A stretch of DNA of 22,461 nt from Vicinamibacteria bacterium (GTDB taxonomy: Bacteria; Acidobacteriota; Vicinamibacteria; Vicinamibacterales; UBA2999): NCBI GenBank assembly GCA_025938035.1, contig JAICQE010000055.1:1-22461 (forward strand). Direction: 5' to 3'. The notes under the pieces were generated by a model, which saw only the letters and a program-made list of their open reading frames with translations, had not been told where the DNA came from and ran no database searches. Of this stretch, positions 16,565 through 22,461 are shown in pieces. The stretch's first letter is position 1. The number at the start of each line of letters is the position of its first letter. Made by a program: the position numbers and the translations under genes.

Positions 16565-19255
16565 CTAGCGGTCTGATTTCATCAGGGCGCGCCAGTTCGT
16601 GACCAACGAAAGCGCCGCGCCCTGGATGGTTCGTTCGAGCAGGAGCACCCGGCCGTCCACCGTCACGTCAAACGGTGATCGCGCCACGGGCATCACCGGG
16701 ATCAGCGCGAACACAACCGGCGCATCGCTCTCGATCCCGGTTGCACCAGCGCGAACAGCCGCGCGCATGATGCTGGCATCGTCGAGCGACACGTAGAACA
16801 ACGACCGCCCGTCGCCGCTCCATCGCGGGCGGCTTCCTCCAGCAGTCGATACCTGCCAGCGAGGAGCCGCCGCGTCGATCTGAGGCGGCGATGCCGGGAA
16901 CCGCGTGACGAACACTTCCGGCCGACCGGTATGGGGTGATTCAAAGGCCAACCACTGGCCGTCGGGCGAGAGAGCGGGGTTGGTCTCCAGGAATGGCGTG
17001 GCCAGGACGGGAAACGGCTTGCGGTCACCGTCGAGTGAGATTGCCCAGATGTCTTCCGACGTCGTGGCGCCGATCTGGATGAACAGGATGTACCGTCCGT
17101 CGCGACTCCACTGCGGAACGATCTTGTGTTCCGGACCGGTCGTGAGTTGTTCTTCGGGCCGCCCGCTCAGAACGTCTTTTCGAAAGATCTGCCAGTTGCC
17201 GGTCCGCAGGGAGCCGAACGCGAGCTGGCGTCCATCCGGCGACCACGTGGGAGAGCGGTCCGGTGCCGGATCGAACGTCTGCCGCAGCTTCACGTTGCGT
17301 GAAAAGTCGAAACTCCAGATGTCCAGGTTCCCCGTGACGTCCGCGAGTTCCAACGCCGCCCGCGCGCCGTCGGCGGTCACGCGCACGTGTGTGAAGAAGT
17401 CGTCGGTGCCGGTCTGCGGCTGCCGCTTGCCATCGCCGTAAAGCCACGTCAGGCGCGGCTTGTCGGACGCTTCGCTTCGATACGCAAGCAGATTGCCGGT
17501 GGCAGACGACCAGAAGGACGCATGGAACCCGGGCGGGAAGCGTGCGACGGCTGGCGACAGCGGCACGGGGTCGCCGCGCAAGGCAAGCGTTTGCCCGTCG
17601 ATGCGTTGAGCGAGCAGTGTCCCGTTCTGCAGATAGAGCATGTAGCTCGTTTCACCGTTCTCGCCTCCGGTGAACATTACCTTCCGGCTGGTGGCAAGCA
17701 CGCGTGTCTTCTGTCCCGGACGAGACAGGGAACTGACGTAGATGCCACGGCGGGCAGGGTCGTCGTGGCGGACGAACATGAGGAATCGATCGCCGTCGGG
17801 CAGAAACTGCGGCGATCCATAGCCAGTCTCGCCGGCTTCGCTGTCGACGGGAGCGAACAAAATTGGGGTGCCGCCGGAGGCGCTGACGCGATGGATTCCT
17901 TGCGGCGAACCGAAAATGATCACGCCGGCTCTGTTCCACGATCCGCCCGTGGTCGTGGTATCCACGTCTGCGGCATCAGCCAGCACGATCGGCGAACTGC
18001 CTTGGATGTCTACGCGTTTCAGCTTGCCGGTGGCAAAGAAACCAAGCGAGCGCCCGTCGGGCGACCAGAATGGAAAGTCGCCTCCGTCGGTGCCCGCGAG
18101 GCGGCGGCCCTCGAGCGCGTCGAGCGGTCGCAGCCAGAATGCTGGCGCCTCGGCGGCCGTCGCGACCCGAAACACGATGTGCCGGCCATCAGGCGAAATT
18201 GCCGTGGCGGTGTAGGTGTAATTGAAGGCCGAACCGGCGGGTGCATCGACGAAGAACCGCGTGACGGCATCGACAACAGGCGCCCGGCGAAGCGCCACCC
18301 AACCCAGCGGCGCCGCAATCGCAGCCAGCAGCGCGATCGTTGCCGGATAGACCCAGCGGGGACCGGGCAGACTCTTCGTCCCGGAGGCGCTGGATGTGCC
18401 CGCCGGTGAATCGTCAACGAGCGCAAGCGCGTCGCCGATGTGACGCAGCCGCTCCCGCGGATCCTTCGCCAGACACAATCGGATAAGACGACGCAGCGGA
18501 ACCGGCACGCCGCTGACATCCGGCTCGCTGGCGAGCACAGCGGCAATGATGTCCGACGTCGTATCACCGCCAAACAACTGACGTCCCGTCACCATCTCCG
18601 CGAGGACGACGCCGAAGGCCCAGATGTCGGTGCGCTGATCGGCCGGACGGCCCCGCGCCTGTTCGGGCGACATGTAGGCGGCGGTCCCGAGGATCATCCC
18701 CGCTTCGGTCGCGCCGCGTGTCATCGTCGGCGAGCGCGAGGACCCGACAGTGCCCGACGATATCGGGGCCACGCCGTCCGCGGTCTTCGCCAGCCCGAAG
18801 TCCAGCAGCTTGACCCTTCCATCTGGACGCACCTTGATGTTGGCCGGCTTCAGATCGCGGTGAACGATGCCTTGTTCGTGCGCCGCTTCGAGAGCGGCGG
18901 CGATTTGACGCGCGATCGGGATCGCCTCGGCCACCGTCAGAGGCGAGCGCTCGATCCGCTCGGACAGCGTCTCGCCGTCGACCAGTTCCATGACGAGCGC
19001 TGTGACATCGCCAGCCTGTTCGAGTCCGTAAATCGCGGCGATGTTCGGATGGTTCAGCGACGCGAGCACTTCAGCCTCGCGTCGAAATCGGGCCAGCCGT
19101 GCAGCGTCCAGCGCTACAGAGTCCGGGAGCACCTTGATCGCGACCTGCCGCTTCAGGTTGGTGTCGGTGGCGCGATACACCTCGCCCATCCCGCCGACGC
19201 CAATCTGCGCCGTGACTTCGTAGGGACCGAGCCGTGTGCCTGCAGCTAAACCCAA
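16565..19255 (-). CDS. Ser/Thr protein kinase fused to TolB-like propeller (kinase 2)
   Basis: Paralogue of the preceding kinase, 896 residues, in the opposite direction. From the proposed TTG start, the N-terminus reads MGLAAGTRLGPYEV, and every catalytic landmark falls at the same number as in kinase 1: glycine loop IGVGGMGEV (18-26), K41, H132-RDLKPAN with D134, D152-FG. The activation loop ends in AAYMSPEQARG. A transmembrane helix lies at about 301-322 (VYPATIALLAAIAAPLGWVAL), then an extracytoplasmic propeller with SPDGRHIVF, SPDGRSLGFF, SPDGRQLAFGS, SRDGRYILFIQ, SPDGQWLAFES and SGDGRSLFYVS blades. The frame extends to 19309, but TTG 19255 aligns with kinase 1 and has TATAAT 10 nt upstream; the extra 18 residues would be upstream of the transcription start. 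The two propellers differ more than the kinase domains. Confidence 0.94.
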   Translation of the reverse strand: MGLAAGTRLGPYEVTAQIGVGGMGEVYRATDTNLKRQVAIKVLPDSVALDAARLARFRREAEVLASLNHPNIAAIYGLEQAGDVTALVMELVDGETLSERIERSPLTVAEAIPIARQIAAALEAAHEQGIVHRDLKPANIKVRPDGRVKLLDFGLAKTADGVAPISSGTVGSSRSPTMTRGATEAGMILGTAAYMSPEQARGRPADQRTDIWAFGVVLAEMVTGRQLFGGDTTSDIIAAVLASEPDVSGVPVPLRRLIRLCLAKDPRERLRHIGDALALVDDSPAGTSSASGTKSLPGPRWVYPATIALLAAIAAPLGWVALRRAPVVDAVTRFFVDAPAGSAFNYTYTATAISPDGRHIVFRVATAAEAPAFWLRPLDALEGRRLAGTDGGDFPFWSPDGRSLGFFATGKLKRVDIQGSSPIVLADAADVDTTTTGGSWNRAGVIIFGSPQGIHRVSASGGTPILFAPVDSEAGETGYGSPQFLPDGDRFLMFVRHDDPARRGIYVSSLSRPGQKTRVLATSRKVMFTGGENGETSYMLYLQNGTLLAQRIDGQTLALRGDPVPLSPAVARFPPGFHASFWSSATGNLLAYRSEASDKPRLTWLYGDGKRQPQTGTDDFFTHVRVTADGARAALELADVTGNLDIWSFDFSRNVKLRQTFDPAPDRSPTWSPDGRQLAFGSLRTGNWQIFRKDVLSGRPEEQLTTGPEHKIVPQWSRDGRYILFIQIGATTSEDIWAISLDGDRKPFPVLATPFLETNPALSPDGQWLAFESPHTGRPEVFVTRFPASPPQIDAAAPRWQVSTAGGSRPRWSGDGRSLFYVSLDDASIMRAAVRAGATGIESDAPVVFALIPVMPVARSPFDVTVDGRVLLLERTIQGAALSLVTNWRALMKSDR

Positions 19256-19265
19256 GTTCGAGGGG

Positions 19266-19271
19266 ATTATA
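19266..19271 (-). promoter_or_regulatory. -10 hexamer TATAAT, 10 nt before TTG of kinase 2
   Basis: A perfect TATAAT on the minus strand ends 10 nt before TTG 19255. It decides the start: any start further upstream would be removed from a transcript made from this promoter. Confidence 0.55.
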
Positions 19272-19287
19272 TCGGCGTCCTCGACAG

Positions 19288-19356
19288 CGCCACGGAGGCG
19301 CGGAGACACGGGAGAGCTTCAGGGTCTTACCTCCGTGCCTCAGTGTCTCCGTGGCG
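19288..19356. repeat. CACGGAGG-word inverted repeat
   Basis: CGCCACGGAG at 19288-19297 pairs with CTCCGTGGCG at 19347-19356, with further CGGAGACACGG against CCGTGTC/CTCAGTGTCTCC-type words inside. The same words form one arm class of the large element at 1881-2182. It sits between the SMP-30 gene and the kinase 2 promoter, 17 nt upstream of the TATAAT. Confidence 0.75.
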
Positions 19357-19407
19357 TCTGTGCACGTGCGACTGTCATGCGTTCAGGTCGACGCCTCGGC
19401 AGGGCAG

Positions 19408-20586
19408 CTAGCCCGGCGCCGAGCCCTGCGTGTTCACATACACCGCGTACAGAGACTGACCCGCCGCCATGAACAAACGATTGCGCTTCGGCCCGCCGAA
19501 GGTGACGTTCGCGCAGACCTCGGGCAGGCGGATGCGACCGATCAGCCGGCCGTCCGGCGCGTGGACGGTCACGCCGCTGTAGCCCACGTTGTTGCCGGCG
19601 TTGCTGCTGCACCACAGGTTGCCGGACACGTCCGTGCGGATACCGTCAGGACCGCAGCGGATACCATCCACGGTGAAGTTGCCGAACGGCGCAACGTTGG
19701 CCAGCGTGTTGTTCGTCGTGATGTCGCCGGACAGGACGCCGCCGCGGGCGACGATGTACAGCCGTTTGTAGTCCTGAGAGAACGCGATGCCGTTCGGCGC
19801 CGAACCGAGCGCGTCCTGATCGATCACCAGCGCGACGCGGCCGCTGGCATCTACGCGATAGACGTTGAATGGCAGCTCGCGCTTCAGATCGCCCGCTCCC
19901 GCGCGTTGGCCCGCGCGCGGATTGATGAGCCCCTGTTTATTGCCAGGTCCTCCGGCCGCATCGACGACGCCTTCATACAGGGAGCCGCCAAAGGGCGGAT
20001 CGGTAAACCAGATGCTTCCGTCGCGATGGACCGCCACGTCGTTCGGCGAATTGAGCCGCCGGCCGTTGTAGGAGTCGGCGATGATCGTGACCGAACCGTC
20101 GTGCTCGTAACGCACCACGCGACGCTCCCCGTGCTCGCAGGAAAGCTGCCGCCCTTCGAAGTCGAACGTGTTGCCGTTGCTGTTGCCGGACGGGCTTCGA
20201 AACACGGTGACTCGCCCATCGTCGTCGAGATAGCGCAGCTGGCGGTTGTTCGGAATGTCGCTCCACACCAGGTAGCGGCCCTGGCTGGACCATGCCGGCC
20301 CTTCCATCCAGAGCCCGCCTGTCCACAGCCGCTGGATCGGCGTGTTGCCGAGACGCAGCGCGTTGAACGCCGGGTCGATCGTGATCAGATCGGGGTCCGG
20401 ATAGGTGACCGGCGGCGCGCCCGGCGAGAAGTCGCGCGGCGGATTCGAGATCACCGACGGCGGGCTGCTGCGCGCCGGTGTTGGAACGGGTTGAGGAGCC
20501 TGTGCCAGAATTGCCCGGGGTGCAACGGCGGCCAATCCGGCAGCCGCGCTGATCTTCCAGGCCACTTCGCGACGGGTCATTCGCAT
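19408..20586 (-). CDS. Tat-exported SMP-30/gluconolactonase-like protein
   Basis: Six-bladed beta-propeller hydrolase of the SMP-30/gluconolactonase/LRE family, 392 residues, which typically opens sugar lactones using one divalent metal. The N-terminus carries a twin-arginine signal (MTRREVAWKISAAAGLAAV, ending AILAQA), so the mature enzyme is periplasmic or external, followed by a Pro-rich linker to about 60. The expected metal and substrate residues are visible: E95 (WMEGPAW), N182 (SPNDV), N265 (APNGIAFS) and D314 (GPDGI). Insertions such as GGPGNKQGLINPRAGQR near 212-228 make it longer than the cytosolic enzymes. ATG 20586 and ATG 20580 are both possible; TAACAT lies 9 nt before 20586. 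It is divergent from the ankyrin gene at 20723 and upstream of kinase 2 on the same strand. Confidence 0.9.
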   Translation of the reverse strand: MRMTRREVAWKISAAAGLAAVAPRAILAQAPQPVPTPARSSPPSVISNPPRDFSPGAPPVTYPDPDLITIDPAFNALRLGNTPIQRLWTGGLWMEGPAWSSQGRYLVWSDIPNNRQLRYLDDDGRVTVFRSPSGNSNGNTFDFEGRQLSCEHGERRVVRYEHDGSVTIIADSYNGRRLNSPNDVAVHRDGSIWFTDPPFGGSLYEGVVDAAGGPGNKQGLINPRAGQRAGAGDLKRELPFNVYRVDASGRVALVIDQDALGSAPNGIAFSQDYKRLYIVARGGVLSGDITTNNTLANVAPFGNFTVDGIRCGPDGIRTDVSGNLWCSSNAGNNVGYSGVTVHAPDGRLIGRIRLPEVCANVTFGGPKRNRLFMAAGQSLYAVYVNTQGSAPG

Positions 20587-20595
20587 AGCGGGCGT

Positions 20596-20601
20596 ATGTT
20601 A
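20596..20601 (-). promoter_or_regulatory. -10-like hexamer TAACAT before SMP-30 gene
   Basis: TAACAT on the minus strand matches TATAAT at four of six bases and ends 9 nt before ATG 20586. The spacing again predicts almost no leader. Confidence 0.35.
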
Positions 20602-20620
20602 CTGCCCCGCTTCGCCGTTA

Positions 20621-20645
20621 CGTAGTGTCCGCCTTCAGGCGGACC
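20621..20645. repeat. GTCCGCC/GGCGGAC hairpin repeat, copy 2
   Basis: This is a second exact copy of the 25-base unit found at 11224-11248, with the hairpin at 20627-20644 and the CGTAGT flank preserved. Here it sits in the 136-bp gap between divergent genes. Confidence 0.9.
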
Positions 20646-20710
20646 TGACGGTTCAGCATACGTGAAATTTTTGACCAGGGTTAGTCAGGCGGCATCAGCC
20701 GGCTTGGCGC

Positions 20711-20716
20711 TAGAAT
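20711..20716 (+). promoter_or_regulatory. -10-like hexamer TAGAAT, 6 nt before GTG 20723
   Basis: TAGAAT matches TATAAT at five of six bases and ends 6 nt before the GTG, so the first transcribed base would be at or next to the start codon. No Shine-Dalgarno could be present on such an mRNA. Confidence 0.5.
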
Positions 20717-20722
20717 GCGCCT

Positions 20723-22300
20723 GTGTTGGCTCGATTTGCCGGTTTCCTGTCGATAATCGCGATCCTGCTTCCGGCGGCTGCGGCAGCGGCCGGCCCGCTG
20801 GTGGACGCCGCCGAACGGGGCAACCTGGCGGAGATCCAGGCGCTCGTCAAGAAGGGCGCGGACATCAACGCCGCACGCGTTGACGGTCTGACTGCGCTTC
20901 ACGCCGCCGTTTACGCCGACCGCCTCGACATCGTCGACGTGCTCCTGGCGGCTGGCGCCAAAGCTGCCGCCACCGATCGCTACGGCGTCACGCCTCTCTA
21001 CCTCGCTGCAGTCAACGGCAACGCGGACATCGTCCGCCGGCTGATCGACGCGGGCGCCGATCCCAATGCCACCGACGCCGGCGGAGAAACGGTCCTGATG
21101 ACCGCGGCGCGAACCGGCAGTCCTGCCGCCCTCCGCGTGCTCCTGGAGCGCGGTGCGCGAGTGGACGCGAAGGAGCCGGAGTTCCAGCAAACGGCGCTGA
21201 TGATCGCGGTTCGAGAAGATCACGACGAGGCCGTCGGCGTGCTCCTCGGGGCCGGCGCATCGCCAAACGCGCAGACCCGCAAGGGACCGGTTCCGGCCTT
21301 CGTCCCGCCGTGCAAGGGGACGGGCTGCGGTTCGGAAGGCGTCGGCATCAATCGCGGCGGGCTGCCCGACCGCGGCCGGCGCGCCGAAGCCAAGGGCGGC
21401 ATGACGCCGCTGCTGTATGCCGCGCGCGATGGCAGGCTGCGCGTTGCGCGCCGGTTGATCGACGGCGGCGCCGATCTGGAGCTGCCGGACGCCAACGGAA
21501 TACGGCCGCTGTTGATGGCAGCGCTCAACAACAACATGGACGTCGCGCGGCTGCTTCTCTCGAAGGGCGCAAACGTCAACGCCGACGACTTCTGGGGACG
21601 GACGCCGCTCTGGGCCGCCGTCGAGTATCGCAACCTCGATATGAACAACGTCGAGGTGGAGGCGCCCAAGGACAACGGCGTCGATCGCGGTCCAATTCTC
21701 GTCTTCATCAAAGAGCTGATCGACGCCGGCGCCAACGTCAACGCGCGCACCCGCGAGGTGCCGCCTCCCCGCCGCTGGCTGTATTCGCTGAACGACGTCT
21801 CGTGGGTCGACTTCACCGGCCAGACGCCGTTCCTGCGCGCGGCGCTTTCGGGCGACACGGCAACGATGAAGCTGCTCGTTCAGCGTGGGGCGGACCCGAA
21901 TCTCCCAACGCTCGCCGGTACGACGCCGCTCATGGCCGCCGCCGGCGTGAACTGGACCGTCGGCCAGACCTATACCGAGTCGCCGCAGGCGCTGATCGAC
22001 GCCGTCAATCTGTGTCTCGAGCTGGGCGGCGACATCAACGCGACAAATTCCATGGGACTCACGGCGCTGCTTGGCGCGGCCAATCGCGGCTCGAACGACA
22101 TCATCGAGCTGCTGGTCAAGCGCGGCGCGAAGCTGGATGTCAAAGACAAGGAAGGCCGGACGCCACTGCGCTGGGCGGAAGGCGTGTTTCTCGCCTCCGT
22201 CGGCGCCGAACGCAAGCCGGCAACGATCGCGCTGCTCGAAAAACTGATCGCCGAGTCGCAGAAGTCCACCTCCGCTGAAGCGACGCTGGACAGGAAATGA
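20723..22300 (+). CDS. Secreted ankyrin-repeat protein with conserved insertions (second copy)
   Basis: Exported ankyrin-repeat protein of 525 residues with a GTG start. Residues 1-23 are a signal peptide ending in an Ala-rich stretch before GPLVDAAERG. Around ten or eleven ankyrin repeats follow (GLTALHAAVYADRLDIVDVLLAAGA and similar). They are broken by non-ankyrin insertions at about 186-224, 305-323, 342-364, 408-422 and 488-499, at places equivalent to those of the ankyrin protein at 5825-7330. The first insertion is longer here and carries a CKGTGC pair (C197, C202) that could form a disulphide outside the cytoplasm. The last codons overlap the next gene in an ATGA, so both are co-translated. 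The antisense frame is open almost throughout but is not credible. Confidence 0.9.
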   Translation: MLARFAGFLSIIAILLPAAAAAAGPLVDAAERGNLAEIQALVKKGADINAARVDGLTALHAAVYADRLDIVDVLLAAGAKAAATDRYGVTPLYLAAVNGNADIVRRLIDAGADPNATDAGGETVLMTAARTGSPAALRVLLERGARVDAKEPEFQQTALMIAVREDHDEAVGVLLGAGASPNAQTRKGPVPAFVPPCKGTGCGSEGVGINRGGLPDRGRRAEAKGGMTPLLYAARDGRLRVARRLIDGGADLELPDANGIRPLLMAALNNNMDVARLLLSKGANVNADDFWGRTPLWAAVEYRNLDMNNVEVEAPKDNGVDRGPILVFIKELIDAGANVNARTREVPPPRRWLYSLNDVSWVDFTGQTPFLRAALSGDTATMKLLVQRGADPNLPTLAGTTPLMAAAGVNWTVGQTYTESPQALIDAVNLCLELGGDINATNSMGLTALLGAANRGSNDIIELLVKRGAKLDVKDKEGRTPLRWAEGVFLASVGAERKPATIALLEKLIAESQKSTSAEATLDRK

Positions 22301-22461
22301 AGACGACGATCGTGGCGGCGGCGGTTCTGCTTCTGGCGGTTCAGATCGCGAGCGTTCAGTCGCAGAGTACGTCCGCGCCCGCAGTGGGGCGCCCCATGCC
22401 AGGCGCGCCAGCCGAGCCCGACCGGGCTCGCCCCCCCAACGGGGCAAAAACACTAAAAGAC
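22297..22461 (+). CDS. Secreted protein, N-terminus only (runs off window)
   Basis: Start of a gene truncated by the window edge; 55 codons are visible. ATG 22297 overlaps the ankyrin stop (ATGA). The first ~24 residues are a clear signal peptide (MKTTIVAAAVLLLAVQIASV, then QSQS). A Pro/Ala/Gly/Arg-rich linker follows (PAVGRPMPGAPAEPDRARPP). Within this linker the DNA contains a REP-like hairpin (22413-22430) and a 12-bp palindrome (22385-22396). The product cannot be identified from this fragment; coupling to the ankyrin gene suggests an exported partner. Confidence 0.7.
   Translation, partial: MKTTIVAAAVLLLAVQIASVQSQSTSAPAVGRPMPGAPAEPDRARPPNGAKTLKD
22413..22430. repeat. REP-like hairpin inside coding sequence
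   Basis: CGAGCCC-GACC-GGGCTCG followed by CGCCCCC closely resembles the second hairpin at 5333-5354 (GCGAGCCT-GACA-AGGCTCGCCCC). Here it lies within the linker of the partial secreted gene rather than between genes. Confidence 0.65.

Noticed and set aside
21313..21326. GCAAGGGGACGGGC-like words inside the second ankyrin gene, similar to 13022-13035
   Set aside because: A short match within coding sequence for KGTGC, with no hairpin partner nearby; chance is sufficient.
20681..22453. 590-codon open frame on the minus strand
   Set aside because: It is antisense to the ankyrin gene with its clear repeats; no recognisable domain.

Overview
The window is high-GC bacterial chromosome, gene-dense, with no phage, insertion sequence, CRISPR array or RNA gene that I can recognise. 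The gene content points to an Acidobacteriota genome, most likely of the Vicinamibacteria type. The markers are a paired DUF1592 cytochrome and DUF1552 Tat protein, large Ser/Thr kinases fused to TolB-like propellers, secreted ankyrin proteins, and a secreted family carrying a WEGDTLVVET motif. Intergenic 'word' repeats such as CACGGAGG, GGTCCTTGG and CTGATCC also fit. The taxonomy is inferred from gene families, not from a marker gene.

Layout. 1-733: 3' part of a metallo-beta-lactamase-fold hydrolase (+), convergent with a secreted conserved protein (- , 878-1864). 1865-2298: divergent intergenic region almost filled by a nested inverted-repeat element of about 300 bp. 2299-5280: hybrid sensor histidine kinase followed by an MFS transporter (+), then two hairpins and a small lipoprotein (-). 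5825-11182: minus-strand operon of DUF1592 dihaem-type cytochrome, DUF1552 Tat protein (ATGA overlap with the cytochrome) and a secreted ankyrin protein. 11258-13825: a small hypothetical gene (-) divergent from a B12-binding radical SAM enzyme (+), then an outer-membrane beta-barrel protein (+). 13849-19255: two homologous kinase-propeller proteins arranged tail to tail. 19408-20586: Tat-exported SMP-30/gluconolactonase-like protein (-). 20723-22461: a second secreted ankyrin protein (+), overlapping by ATGA with a secreted gene that runs off the window.

How the genes fit together. Most products are exported (Sec, Tat, lipoprotein or outer membrane) or are membrane sensors, so this looks like a cell-surface and periplasm-oriented stretch. 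The only tightly coupled unit is cytochrome, DUF1552 and ankyrin. Its ankyrin protein and the one at 20723 share the same unusual pattern of insertions between repeats, which defines a family linked to secreted oxidative machinery of unknown substrate.

Two sequence-level themes stand out. First, many genes have a -10-like hexamer 6-11 nt before the start codon, as expected for leaderless or nearly leaderless mRNAs; this also fixes a TTG start for the second kinase. Second, nearly every intergenic gap contains a hairpin or inverted repeat from a few recurring families, and two of these appear to have entered coding sequence (the tail of the radical SAM gene and the start of the last gene).
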